Positions 36,201-47,103 of a stretch of 64,000 bases of DNA are shown piece after piece. Position numbers and translations under genes: made by a program. Position 1 is the stretch's first letter. The number at the start of each line of letters is the position of its first letter. The DNA comes from Asterias amurensis. Taxonomy: Eukaryota > Echinodermata > Asteroidea > Forcipulatida > Asteriidae. The stretch is taken from assembly GCF_032118995.1 (NCBI RefSeq), contig NC_092662.1, positions 16,257,701 through 16,321,700 of the forward strand. Direction: 5' to 3'. Under the pieces are notes generated by a model that did not search any database, was not told the DNA's origin, and was given only the letters and a program-made list of their open reading frames with translations.

Positions 36201-39200
36201 AATCTACCTGATACTTGAAGATAACTCTCCATAACAGCTCTAGTGTCTTCTCTCGATGGCCGTCAACGATGACGCGAGCATCCACACCACCTCCTAGATA
36301 TTTAAGCAAAGAAAAAAAACATTGAATTTTTTTGCGACCTTATGAAAAGAAGAGGGGAAGGGAGGGGAAAAGTATAAAAAAGCTGTAATTCTGGCTATTG
36401 CCTTTACTTACCCTCTAGGTTCATTGCTTTCAGTGTTATCTCCACATTGTGAATCTTCTGGAGGCGACTGATGGCTGGACAACGAAGCTGGGAGGATAGC
36501 GACCAGTTATGAATCAGCAACTCTACCACGCGCCTGAGGATGGACAAATATAAGATCTGGTAAATACTGGGAGAGTTGAAAAGAATCCTTGGATATTGAC
36601 AAGTGAAAACGCTGCAAAATTTGTGAAATTGCCATCTTACAATTTTAGCAACTCCAGCTGGCTGTGCGAGAAAAGGTTAGGTAGAAGCACCTGTCAAGTT
36701 GATAACTAAAACAACCCTTTAGGCTAATAGGTTAGGTTTGCAGTGCACCATGTGAAAGTAGTGGTGGTTCTGAGAAGAACCGGTGGTTGACTACTCAACA
36801 TTTCAATCTGTATGCTCTGATTGTCTTCAAGAAAAACAACTCTAGAAAGATTCTAAGTGACTTCATGAAGTCCTTAATGTTAAAAATGAAAACTTATTTC
36901 AATCACTCACGCGAGTCTGACTCCACATCTGAGATCAGTGGCCAGTTTGGTAACGGAGAAGTCAAACTCATCTAGCGCAGTCTGTTGGTGAGTGACGTTG
37001 TAACCCATGAAGCTGAGATGTCTGGTCAGGTCACCCTCCCCTTTGAGGTACTCACGGGAGAAGTGGAGCAGGATGTCACGGCTCGACTGTTGACGGAAAC
37101 ATAGAATGTCTGAAACAATTATTGCACATTCTTAGATGTCATTTCTAATAATCTCAGGTAACATTTTCTGAACATCAAGGAGAGGAAAAAAATTGTATAA
37201 TTGAAGTATTTAATATATAAATATCAGGGTTTTCCACTTTTTAGTGGTGTGTCCAACATGAACAACTTATTTTCAAGTTTTACTCATTTTCTTGGCATGG
37301 CAGAAAATTTTTGTATCAAAGTTTCATATCAAACAAGACTGTCAAGCATGAAAAAGAAATCATGAATTTTTTTTTTTAAATCACTTCTTTCTCCCTTGCT
37401 CTTTGAAACAACTTACCTTGAATTCTGAGTCTTTACAGAAGAGGCAAGGGTCGTGGTCTATCAATCTTGTCAGCTTGGCCCGGTCCAAGAAGAAGACCAA
37501 GACCAGGAACTTCTTGAGGGTGAACTGAGATAAGGCTTCCTCGTAACCTTAAAAAAAAAACAGAGTAGAAGTCAAAATTAAAAATTTGATGTTACAACTT
37601 GCTACTTCTTGAGTTCCAATAGAATTACAGAAATGTCATAAACAGAGTGAGATTTTTACAATATAAAGAAAAGATTTTTTATTATTCCACTTCAAAGAAA
37701 GGACATGCTTTTTTTGGTTAGCAACTTGTCATCCCACTGAATTACTCTTCTTGAAGTCCATCAAGTGCCAGTGAGATTCTAATTCTAAGTTTGTTGCCCA
37801 ATCAGTGACAACATCTCATTTCCCAAAGTCCTAATAATCAGTCAATTCTGTTGATAAACTTTTAGAAGAAGCAGTAAGATAAACCTAGAGTACCAACCTG
37901 GTCCAAACAGATGAGGAACAGTAGGATGGGCGAACTGGGCAGCTATGTCAGGGTTGCCAAGTAGACGGGTGATGATAAAACGGGAAAGGCCCACGACGTC
38001 CGTATTACTCTGTATGGGTAGAATCTCACCGTAGACAGTCTCCAGGCCAACTCGTAGCCAGAGGGGATTGAACGATAAGAACAGGTCTAGGAGCTTCTGT
38101 TTAATACCTAGTGGTTTCAAAGAGATATTTTCAATGAACGTTGCAGTTTTATTAGTGCAATAGTGATTCAGGCCTTTCTTCTGATATGTAAATGATGTAA
38201 GTCCGGAGGTCCCAGGTTCATTTTTCATTTTTATAACGAACATTTTCCCAGTTAGTTGCCATTGTGGTCACAAATTGAGCCGAATCTGCTCAGATATTTG
38301 TCTATGTGATTTCATTGGTATAACCCCCATCTAGATGTTACCTACTATTAGTTCTTTGATGATCCTTTTCAATAAAATCTTACCGTAGTCAGCATGCAAC
38401 TTCCGATCCATCCTGACCGACAGTCGCCCTTTCTCAATCTCTGCCTCCAGCTTCTGAAGGACGCGTACTATGGGCTCGCTCTGGAAGAGCATGCAGGCCC
38501 CACGACGTAGACGGTTCAGCTTACGTCTGGCCGTGTAGGCACGGAGGGATAGATCCTCCTTGGATGGGGCTGGTACAATGCTGGCTTTACTAGATGACGA
38601 TTCTACGCACAGAGTGCCTGCATCAACTGGGTGAGGAAAAAAATGATACAAAAGTTTATACAATTTCAGTTCCCCAAGGTAGCTTAAGTTATAAATCAAA
38701 GGTGAGAGACAATGCTGACAGATACCAGTCACCAATTAGCATGGTATTTTCCATGGGTTGAATTTGTTGTGCTTAGCTACCTTTTGAGATTAAGCAGCAC
38801 TGAGAAATTGGCCACAGGAAAGGTCTGGGTTTGGACAAAACTGGTTTGAACACATAATTTATAGTTGAGTATTTACTTTTAGTAGCCTTGCAGCTTGGAT
38901 CCGTTGGGCAGTCATCAGGAGTCAGGACGTAGTTCAACCAACGAGTGAAGCCTCGTTCCTGCTTCTCCATCCAGCGCTCGTCGTAAAACATGTTCTTGGC
39001 TGCGAATGGCATCGGGTGTCTCGGTATAGCTACAACAGAGTCAAACATTGCAACATGTTAGGGATGTACAGATTGAAGAGAAATATTAAACAGTGTGGAA
39101 CACTCCAAAGCAATGATGTTTTTGAATCACATTTTAATGTTTTCCTTTGTTTCTTTCTTTTTTTTTAGAATGTGTATTTTTCTTATATTGTTCTCTTTAC

Positions 39201-42200
39201 CAAAAAAAAGGAACCCAGTTTCAATAAAAATATTGACACCTCAATCCTGATAAACTAACCTGTTCTATTTGAGTTCAGTAGATTCAGCTTTGCCATGGGT
39301 ACACCTTTCATGGGATCTTTGGGCTTGTATTGACCTCCGACCTTCTTCTGAGCTTTGGAATTACCAGTCGCCGACGACGCACCAGTCTTCTTGCTAGCAG
39401 CCGCTTTCCTCAGGGCCAGGGTTCTGTTCATGGGTCTCTCCCTTGGAGGCTGCTTCTTCACTTCTGCTTTCTTCACTTCTTGTGGCCGAAGTTTTTTGAC
39501 CTGGCGTGGGGCCTCATCTGTTGGGTCCGAGAGACGCTTTCTACCCAGCAGGCGTGAGGTGACAATACTGGTGTGGACCTTGAAAGCGTCTTCATCCAGT
39601 TGGGTGGAGTTGTCTCCAATGAAAACTAAATCCTCTTTCATGATTGGTTTGTCAGTGGAGAGGGGTGGTTCTTCATCTTCAATAGTGAGGGTTGTCACTT
39701 CAAGCTCTTCAAGAGGGAGGGTTGGCTCTGATGAGAGTTCTTCAACAGACAGGGGTGTCTCACCATTGAGAAGGAATGGCTCCTCAACATTTACAACTTT
39801 GGGCTCAGATTGACAGCCATCGGCAAAAAGACATTTCTTGCTTTGAATGTCAACAGAAAGAGATGGCTCCTCTTCTGGTTTCTCAACAGTCGGATCCACA
39901 GTGATGTTGTCATGGCGAGTGAAAACGCAGATATTTGGCTCATTCAGACTGTCTTCAAACTCTTGTGAAGAGCTGCTGCTCCCAGGGCTATTGTCTGCAT
40001 CCTCTCCCGCTGTTGTTGAAAAGAGCATCTTGCGCAAGCTGACCCGTTTGGATGACACTTCAGCATCGGGGGCCTTGTTTTTAGTGACAGTGGTCGTCGC
40101 CTCTATGGATAGACGTTTTGGGCCGATACTCGCATCTTCAAAGTCGGACATCATCAAGAATGAAGACTGGTCTTCAGGCTTTTCCTCGACTGGCATTTTG
40201 AACAGTGCAGGCTTGGGCACGGCAAAGGGTTTGGCCTGCAGCAGCGGAGACATGCCCCTGCACACTGACAGCGTCTGCCTCTTTACATTCTCCAGCAGGA
40301 GATCCTCAGCTGTCATTGGCATCCCGTCACCGTTAATCTCCGCCAGTGAACTATCAAGAGCAGTGAAACCTGGGCTCAGCTCGCCTGGGCTTCCTGATGG
40401 ACTGGGCGTGCTAAGAACGATGCAGGGCTCAGGGTCCACCACAGGGTGGAGCACTTGCTTAGCCAGAGATTTACGGGTGCCAGCAGAGCGCCTTGCACCC
40501 GGAGCTTGATTCTCTCTATTGTCCTTTCTTGCCCTGCCAATAGAAGCCCGAAGCATCTTGGGTTTTTGTTGAGCCCGTGGTTTGATGACCATAGTTGGCC
40601 TTGCTGGTTTGAGGTCTGCCCTGGGCTGAGTGGTCTTCAAGGGAACTTTGCGGTGGACGGAGAAGGTTCCCCTCCTAGCAGCTCCCTGTAAAATAAATGA
40701 AGTTCAGCATTTTCACAGGCATTGCCACCTTGTTTTTTGTTTTTAAGAAATTATAAGTTTAATGAAACAAAGATACAGTTTGGAAAAAGCAAAAAAGTTT
40801 GTATGATTTTTGGCCTGGTTTTACACTGGTTTTCTGTATTTCCATAGTTATTTTATTTTTTGCTTTTATGGGCCTTAGCTAAGAACCATGCAGGGCGCCA
40901 CCAAATGTGTGAAAAAACATTATGTTCCAAAATTGAAAAAGCAGGGGGAAGTTTTTCCAGTCAAATTTCAATTAACTTACAGGGGAGAAAACTTCACACA
41001 TAATCATATATAAAAAGCAGTAAAAATAGTTTGAGTGATTTCATACAAATCGGTCTTTAAAAAGCAAAAAAACGTACCCTCTTTGGTGGATCAGTTGCTG
41101 TTCCCAACAATATCACCTGCAACCTGAACGCACCCTCACACTTGAATGTGACCAGCTCTCTCATGTTACCCTCGTCAGTGGGCGTCCATGTGAACGGTAA
41201 CCTCATACTCTCACATTCATCCAGCTCCCATCTCTCTGCTGGGATGGAAAATCCCTTAGCACGGGGAAACTTCTCTAGACAGAGTTCCTGAAGAAGTCAT
41301 AACAAGAAAGGAATATTAAAGGGTCTGCTAAAACTAAAAGTATACAAACAATATCAGTTTAAAGAGCATTTGTAGCGTTTGGCAAATATCACAGTTTAGA
41401 CTGCAAATTTTATTTTCATTTGATTTATCTGTTTTGAAGTCAAGGACTCTCAGAAAAGCAAACTTCATCACTGTACGAGCCAATTACCCAAATGGAGAGA
41501 AGACAAGGAAGGGAGTTTCAGTTGTAGATGTGGAAGGAAAGCCTCAGAGCATTATTTAGGGAAAACACTTGTATGCAGTCCAATCTTCATAGTGCACCGA
41601 CACAGGCGTGATATAAAACGGGGTCCTAGTAGAGTACAGGTGGCAGGCAAGGAAGGATACCACTTTTGAAGGATTCTGAAAGAATCGAGACGTTACCTTC
41701 AGGTTCAGGGAAGGTTTAAGATAATGCATACCTGGGGGAAGTCACATGGATTCTCCACCAGCAACTCTCTGGTTCGAGATGTCCCTGTCCTCACATCGTC
41801 GAAGCACACCATCACCTTCTTGGTGAAGTGCGTCAGCCTCAGCAAGGGCAGGTCCTCCTCAGTCGTGGCATCATTTTTGGGCGTGGCTTTGTGGGGAGTG
41901 GCAGTGAACCAGCTCTTACGAGTTTTCTTTGGGGTTGTGGTTGTAAGGTCCCCATTCGGCCATGAATTCATGGCTATTGGTGACCCACTGTTATTTTCCA
42001 TGGTGTTGGTGAAGTTTAAAATCAACTGCTCAACACCATTTTCTTTTCAGATGAACTAAAAGAAATATAAAAAAAATCCATTAATGTCTCCTTTTTTTAA
42101 ATTATAAACGTTAGCAAATGTGGGTTTTTGGGGTTTTTTTCAGTTCAGACCAAACAGTTTGAAAATTCTATTATGTTATCATTTGTTACGCTCCCCACTT

Positions 42201-43003
42201 TATTAAGCTTATTTTCATAACTTTTGTTTGCCCATAATTTACCAATAAATAATGGCATGTATGAGCAAAAAGAGGAGTCATGAACACTGGAAATCCAATA
42301 AATACTGCAAAAAGCAAAAGTACAACAATAAAAACAAAAGCATTATTTTTGAAAATATTGTTTATTATATAATTTTCAACTGGGCCATTTTTGTTGTTTT
42401 TGTAGTAGTAGTAAGTAGCTAGGCAGCTAGGTAAAGCTCATAAAACATTTAATTACATGAAACACGTCAGTCAGTAAAAGTTTTTTTAAACACAACAAAT
42501 AATTCAATTCAAAACAACATACATAAACATCATTCTAAACTAAATAAAACAAACAATTCTATGGCCGAAAATGTGTTCCTGTTTTAATTTTTTATTTTTT
42601 TATAATTAAAAATAGGTCACAACAAAATTCGAGTCAAGTGTCAACAAATTGTTTTGATAAAATTATAATATTATAAATTGTAATTGACGAACTGCCCTCA
42701 TATCAGTGGAATAACTAAACTACCACCATCAGCAGAGAACCAGTGTCGCCCCTAACACTTATTATTCACAACAGTCCCACACACAGTCGTCACACAAACG
42801 GTTACCCGACACCCCGACCGACACACGGCAACGCACACACTGCACGTTGTCGTTCGTGAAATTAAAATTTTTATAATATATGCACACGTTTTGCAGACGC
42901 GTTTTCTCTCTTTTCAATTCCTACACAAGGACAGTAAGGACACCTCCTCTAACTTTGTATCCAAATTGAACGGAAAACATTAAAATTTTCGGTTATTCTT
43001 ACC
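24288..43003 (-). CDS. ASPM: Abnormal spindle-like microcephaly-associated protein, complete
   Basis: Spindle pole and midbody protein that holds microtubule minus ends and sets spindle position. Twenty-two coding exons (41732-42001 with ATG at 42001, 41078-41287, 39260-40685, 38877-39029, 38384-38626, 37898-38107, 37417-37547, 36911-37086, 36412-36533, 36208-36293, 35733-35972, 35063-35258, 34421-34566, 33884-34012, 33371-33565, 27974-33067, 27571-27720, 27001-27192, 26382-26574, 25701-25855, 24993-25145, 24288-24581) join in phase to exactly 3387 aa; human ASPM is 3477. Order: ASH domain (about residues 20-160), a 475-aa disordered segment with SP/TP sites, [19 protein letters not shown], two calponin-homology domains (about 815-1220; [20 protein letters not shown]), roughly 79 IQ motifs (about 1230-3130), and a helical C-terminal region ending in [20 protein letters not shown] non-coding first exon ends at 43003 with a GTAAGA donor. 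Head-to-head with nucleoside hydrolase A. Confidence 0.97.
25463..25601. mobile_element. MITE with GCCTGGTTCATACTTCCTG termini
   Basis: TTAAAGCCTGGTTCATACTT at the left is matched by the inverted GGAAGTATGAACCGGGCTTA at the right. Length about 139 bp and no coding content. Flanked by pieces of the GCTTAGCAGAAAATGG repeat. ASPM intron. Confidence 0.8.
25982..26215. repeat. Two tandem copies of a ~117-bp unit in an ASPM intron
   Basis: CTCCTACTGTC..ACCAATCAATATCATCCACT starts near 25984 and again near 26101, followed in both by TATGCCAGCCTGCAAT. The second copy has several changes and a short deletion. Confidence 0.75.
27283..27440 (+). repeat. SINE fragment of the 533-846 family
   Basis: CTCAAGCTCTGGTGTTTCTG, CAGAATGTGGGTTCAAGTCC (B box) and CTTAAGCAAGACACTTTACC match the other family members. 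It lies antisense to ASPM in an intron. Confidence 0.7.
27974..33067 (-). CDS. ASPM: ASPM giant IQ-repeat exon (5094 bp, 1698 codons)
   Basis: One open exon codes for about 71 IQ-like units of 22-27 residues with the core (I/L/V)Q-x3-(R/K)-(G/A/M), the calmodulin or myosin-light-chain binding motif. One unit reads KIRAHFKG, so its Gln is replaced. Two internal tandem duplications stand out: a 504-bp unit of seven IQ motifs (about 30327-30830 against 30831-31334) and a 219-bp unit of three motifs (about 31962-32180 against 32181-32399). A single long IQ exon is typical of ASPM in animals. Several long antisense frames run through it because of the repeat; they are not genes. Confidence 0.95.
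33230..33300 (+). repeat. tRNA-like SINE head fragment
   Basis: GGGTGGATAACTCAGTTGGT resembles a tRNA 5' half with an A box. The expected B box is not intact, so it is called a degraded SINE head rather than a tRNA gene. ASPM intron. Confidence 0.4.
34830..34930 (-). repeat. SINE fragment of the 533-846 family, minus strand
   Basis: Read on the minus strand it has TTAAGAGCAGCAAATTCAAG, CCCTGGTTTTTCAGATCAGC, then AGAGTGTGGGTTTGAGTCCC. The same phrases recur in the other copies. ASPM intron. Confidence 0.65.
42056..43002 (-). other. ASPM: ASPM 5' intron
   Basis: This lies between a non-coding first exon (donor at 43002) and the start-codon exon (acceptor at 42056). It is AT-rich with short A and T runs and no recognisable element. 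The splice sites are seen; usage is inferred. Confidence 0.6.
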
Positions 43004-43250
43004 TGAAAACGCGGCGAAATTACGGCGAACGTTGACGAAGTCTCTAGCTATCCAAAAGTGTTGTTTTCACACATGAACCAAAACTGCCGCATGAAAAAAT
43101 TCTTTCGAACCAACCAATCAAGTTGTCCGCAGAATACTAAAACTGACCAATCAGCGTTAAGTTAGCGGGCATTTAAATTGACCTTTGACAGCACGGTTTT
43201 GCCCTCACTGGTACTCTGCGTTAGAACACACGTATGTTGTGTAAGGAACC
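43004..43250. promoter_or_regulatory. ASPM / nucleoside hydrolase A divergent promoter
   Basis: Two CCAAT boxes on the plus strand lie at 43114 and 43147, 33 bp apart, which is the spacing seen for NF-Y sites in many cell-cycle promoters. A GCGGGC followed by TTTAAA at 43165-43177 resembles a CDE/CHR pair (the spacer is 2-3 bp, shorter than the usual 4). No TATA box. About 250 bp separates the two 5' ends. The role is inference from position and motif style. Confidence 0.6.
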
Positions 43251-46200
43251 ATGTTGACAGACCAATTGAATTCCTACGGTCGTGAATCCCTAAACGTAAG
43301 TGGGAATTAATTACATTGACGCAGGAGTGCATGCACGATCGGTATTCTGTTGAGCGAAATCGTCAGGAGTAGGACAAGATTGCTTCTGTGTACCGTGACT
43401 TTATTCGACTTTAGAGGTGATATAAGCGGATATTTTTCTCTACAAACATGTCATTCTCATGACATCCATCATGAAAAGTGCAAACAAACTTTATTTACGT
43501 TTTTAATTTTATGTTTATGAATAAAATAAAATAAGCAACTTTTATGAACTAAACATCAGACTGAGTACGGTCGGCAACTTGTCTTTCGCATTAAATTTAC
43601 CAAAATAATTTTGGGAAATTAAATTTTATTTATTAAAATTAATATTTTTGCATGATCTAAATATAGTCTGATAAATGATCCATTATTATTTTTATAGTAT
43701 AATAATATTACTTACAATAAACTTTTCAAAGTTCTAATGTAATTCTATAATCTATGGGTTATTATGGCATCTTTCTTTATAATATTTTGTTATTACTGGT
43801 ATCGAAAGTTGAAATCGAGGTAGTTACTGTAACGAGCTCCAGGCAGGAGGGTGAAGACCTGTGCCGGAGTGTTACAATTATTGTAAATAAAACCAAGTAT
43901 GCCTCATTTATGATTGGTAAAGTATCTTGCTGAAGCCTAAGGAAGACAAGTGCCATGACTGGGACTGGAACCCACACTCTACTGTCTGACCGATCAGAAA
44001 CACCAGGGCTTGATTTAATTTCTTCCTTGATAAAAACATGATTACCAACCAAATTTCCACGTGATATATTCAGGATAAGCAAACAAGAGCCGAATACCAG
44101 TAACAAGCAATATGCAAAAAACAGAAATTTGGTTGCTAATCCTGTTTTTATCAAGAAAGAAATTTCATGCTAAGCAATTTTTTGTGCTTAGCAGCTCTTT
44201 AAAATTGGGCCCAGAACTTGAGTCTTGTAGTACGTGGTAGTGGTGCTGTTAGTTTTATTCTTAACCCCTCAGCCACGACACACATTTATTATAGTTATAA
44301 ATAATGTTTACTTTCCAGGATCAGTTCAAGATGTCAGGAGGAGAGAAGATTGAGATGATAATTGACTGTGACCCTGGGGTCGACGATGCTGTGGCTATCA
44401 TGATGGCGCTATCTCAACCCAGTGTGAATCTACTTGGACTCACCTGTGTTGGTGGAAACACACCCATTGATAACGTACTCAGGAATGCACTCAGGGTGTT
44501 GAGGTTGTGTGAAAGGACTGATGTAAGAGTATTGTAGTTTGTTTAGTATTTGCTACTGTTTTACTCGATAAAGTAACCCTCTTGACGGCGGGAGGAGGGT
44601 TAGGTTATCGCACCTAATGTTGACAGTTCTTCTAAGTGTAGCCCAGGACTCCTCCACTGCGTTTGATGGCACTGAGTCAGTGCCACTGACTGACGTCCTA
44701 TCAGGGCTATTGGATAGTGTAGGAAACTTAGAACTGCTATCAACTATTCCTAATGTAATTCTCTGGCATTCAAATGACCTCTCTAAATTATTCCCAAAAC
44801 AATCTCACCTATAATTTACTTCCCCATAAAGAAACACTTGAGTTGGCACCGCTGAACAAAGATATTGCCAAAATAGGGACACCACCAATATAGGGCTATT
44901 TGAGCGCCCGCACGTTGATTTGTAGGGCCTTGGTTGGAATCCCACTCTGGTCAATTCTTTGTTCAACCCCAAAAATCAAAGTTCTTAAAAGATTTATTGT
45001 ATTTTTCGTTGAAGGTGCCAGTGTTTAGAGGGTCAGGTAGCTCCCTACTCCATGACTCAATCAAAGACGCTCATCATGTACATGGCTCTGATGGTCTCGG
45101 AGGTGTTCCAGATCCAGACCCTCCCAGCCTTGATCTCGTCCAATCAGAGCACGCCGTCCACGCAATGATTCGCATGACAAAAGAGAAGCCTGGTCAGGTG
45201 ACCATGGTGGCCATCGGACCGCTGACCAACCTGGCCCTCGCGATTCGACTGGACCCGGGTTTCACCGGTAGACTGAAGAAGCTGGTAATCATGGGAGGCA
45301 ATACAGAAGGTAAGAAAACATTTGTTTTTTACACGCCCACCTCTCCCTGCCTAGCATCATCGTCAGTCGGCTGCACAGAGGGCAGACACAAGCTTTCCCC
45401 GTGCTGGTGTCCCAATCTCCAGAGGGGAGAGCAGAACATCCGGTGACACTAATCTTGTGATGTTTTCTGCGTTTGGCACTGATGACCTTGTCTGCACCGG
45501 TCATGAGATTGGGAGTAGAGAGCATATAGATATTGAGGGGCTCATTAACAGGTTTCCACAGAATGTGTCCAACCCATCTGAGATGTTGTTTCTCCTCCTC
45601 TGAAGAAAATGGTATTAAGCTAGATCAAGTATTAAAGTCATCCATAAACTGGGTTTTGGGGCGGGGTTTATTGGCCTGAATTTGATGGATTTAGTACCTT
45701 AAATTCAAATCAACAAGTCCAGCCACAATGTCACTAACACAGAAATACTTTAGTAGGCTGAATGTTCTTTTTTCCCCCAAAGGATCTGGGAGTATGACTG
45801 ACGCGGCAGAGTTTAACTTCTTCAGCGACCCTGAGGCGGCTCACATAGTACTGCAAGACGTTAAATGTCCAACAATAGTTGTTGGCTGGGAAACATGTCT
45901 GAAGAACGGATTATCTTGGGTAAATATATCTTTCAGTTAATATTTTGGTGTCTTTACGCCACATAAAAAGGGAGATGGGAGAAAAAAGTAATTTTGTATT
46001 TGTGTGAAGGGGTAACACCTGTTTCAGACGGGCGCGCCAGAGTTGAATAGATTAACATAAACCTAACATAACATTTACATTAGGTTCATCTCATGACGAG
46101 ATTGACGTCTGAAACCAAGGCGCTCCAGAGTCGTTCCGAACGACTGCAACAGTGTCGACTTCTTGTGCATCCAGTTGCTCCTAACTGTTTCAGACGTCGA

Positions 46201-47103
46201 ACTGTTCATGTACTTATTCAGAATTTGGTTAGGTGCGACTCTGGAGCGCCTTTCTGAAACGGGTGTAAGTGTTGTTCGTAACTTCATCAACAATCCTTTA
46301 ACATGGTATTTCAAACTCTGTGAATGCAGGAGTGGTACGACAAGTGGTCCTCCAGTCAGTCACCCAAAGCCACCTTTGTGAATAACATAACAAGATCGAT
46401 GGCTGACAGGATGCGTAACCGGAGCATGCGTAAACTCTTCTTATTGTGCGACCCGCTCGCGATGGCCGTGGCTATCGATCAGGGGGTAGTGACCGAGTCG
46501 GACAACTTGCCGGTCTTCATCGAGATGCAAGGGACGGTCACACGGGGTCAGATGGTCAGCGTTGTCAAAAACACTCAGGGACTGGAACTCGGACCGAAGA
46601 TTAAGATTGTAAAACGTTGTCGAATTGAAACATTAGCGGCCCTGTATGAGCAGGCTACGAGCTGATTTAAGCTATATTCAAACAAAATCTGCTATACATT
46701 TGAAAAGCAGAGTTGGCTTGACTCAAAATATAAATCAAAGAACCCTTTTCTGTTCTTTCAGGAATGGTTTGACAAATGGTCTGCGACTCCCACACCCAAG
46801 GGAAAGTTCATAAACGCTATCCTAGCGGGCCACTTTATGAAGTATGAGAGAGGCAAGGCCAAGCGACCTCTCTTCAAGGTTTGCGATGCCCTGGCCATGG
46901 CGATCGTGATCCATCCGGAGATGGTCCTCGAGTCCGTTACCTGTCCTGTCATGATAGAGCTTGGAGGTCAGGTCACAAGGGGTCAGATGGTCCAACGAGT
47001 AAAGAACACAGAGGGCCTGCCACTGGGGCCAGAGGTCGAAGTGGTGATGTGGTGCAACACAGAAATCTTCAGAGAGATGTTTGAGGACATTCTGAAAGAT
47101 TAG
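43251..47103 (+). CDS. Inosine-uridine-type nucleoside hydrolase A, with two alternative last exons
   Basis: Hydrolyses the N-glycosidic bond of ribonucleosides to ribose and base (IU_nuc_hydro family), a cytosolic salvage enzyme. Exons: 43251-43295 (MLTDQLNSYGRESLN, tentative), 44319-44522, 45015-45309, 45783-45919, then either 46330-46665 or 46762-47103, both with phase 0 acceptors and their own stops. Products are 338 or 340 aa. The calcium and ribose motif DCDPGVDD is at about residues 31-38; the MGGNTEGSGSMTDAAEFNFF segment and SDPEAA follow; the late metal-ligand motif is CDPLAMAV (first last exon) or CDALAMAI (second), with Cys where protozoan enzymes have His. If exon 1 is not used, translation can start at the in-frame ATG at 44331. 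AATAAA at 47207. Tail-to-head with its paralogue at 49882. Confidence 0.92.
43905..44030 (-). repeat. SINE fragment of the 533-846 family, minus strand
   Basis: On the minus strand CAAGCCCTGGTGTTTCTGAT, GTGGGTTCCAGTCCC and CTTAGGCTTCAGCAAGATAC match the family. It lies in the first intron of hydrolase A. It is followed by a GCTTAGCAGCTCTTTAAAAT-type repeat piece to about 44215. Confidence 0.65.
45345..45610 (-). mobile_element. LINE (non-LTR retrotransposon) fragment
   Basis: On the minus strand the translation includes HLRWVGHILWKPVNEPLNIY (about 45520-45580) and KRRKHHKISVTGC. The (R/H)LRWxGHx pattern is typical of the region after the reverse transcriptase of many LINEs. Only this short piece is recognisable; the clade was not determined. 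It lies in the intron between hydrolase A exons 3 and 4. Confidence 0.55.
46016..46265. mobile_element. MITE with CACCTGTTTCAGACG / CTGAAACGGGTG termini
   Basis: ACCTGTTTCAGACGGGCGCG at the left is mirrored by GGAGCGCCTTTCTGAAACGG at the right, and an inner CGTCTGAAAC pair adds a second symmetry. About 250 bp, no coding content. It lies 64 bp before the first alternative last exon of hydrolase A. Confidence 0.75.
46330..46665 (+). CDS. Nucleoside hydrolase A, alternative last exon 1
   Basis: Starts after a TGCAG acceptor with EWYDKWSSSQSPKATF and ends at a TGA. It keeps CDPLAMAV, FIEMQGTVTRGQMV and a C-terminal helix. It differs much more from hydrolase B than the second alternative exon does. 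If it is always skipped it would be a fossil, but its frame is open and its motif residues are kept. Confidence 0.85.
   Translation, partial: EWYDKWSSSQSPKATFVNNITRSMADRMRNRSMRKLFLLCDPLAMAVAIDQGVVTESDNLPVFIEMQGTVTRGQMVSVVKNTQGLELGPKIKIVKRCRIETLAALYEQATS
46762..47103 (+). CDS. Nucleoside hydrolase A, alternative last exon 2
   Basis: Starts after a TTTCAG acceptor with EWFDKWSATPTPKGKF, which lines up residue for residue with the start of the first alternative exon, and ends at a TAG. VMIELGGQVTRGQMV and GLPLGPEVEVVMWC are close to hydrolase B. The exon before it has a stop, so the two can only be used one at a time. Confidence 0.85.
   Translation, partial: EWFDKWSATPTPKGKFINAILAGHFMKYERGKAKRPLFKVCDALAMAIVIHPEMVLESVTCPVMIELGGQVTRGQMVQRVKNTEGLPLGPEVEVVMWCNTEIFREMFEDILKD

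Noticed and set aside
39355-40509. Plus-strand frames of 152 and 220 codons opposite the ASPM disordered exon
   Set aside because: They are Ser/Gly-rich shadows of the acidic and Pro-rich coding strand; the minus-strand frame is fully explained by ASPM.
44617-44814. A 65-codon plus-strand frame in the hydrolase A intron
   Set aside because: No family was recognised, there is no splice support and it lies beside repeat sequence.
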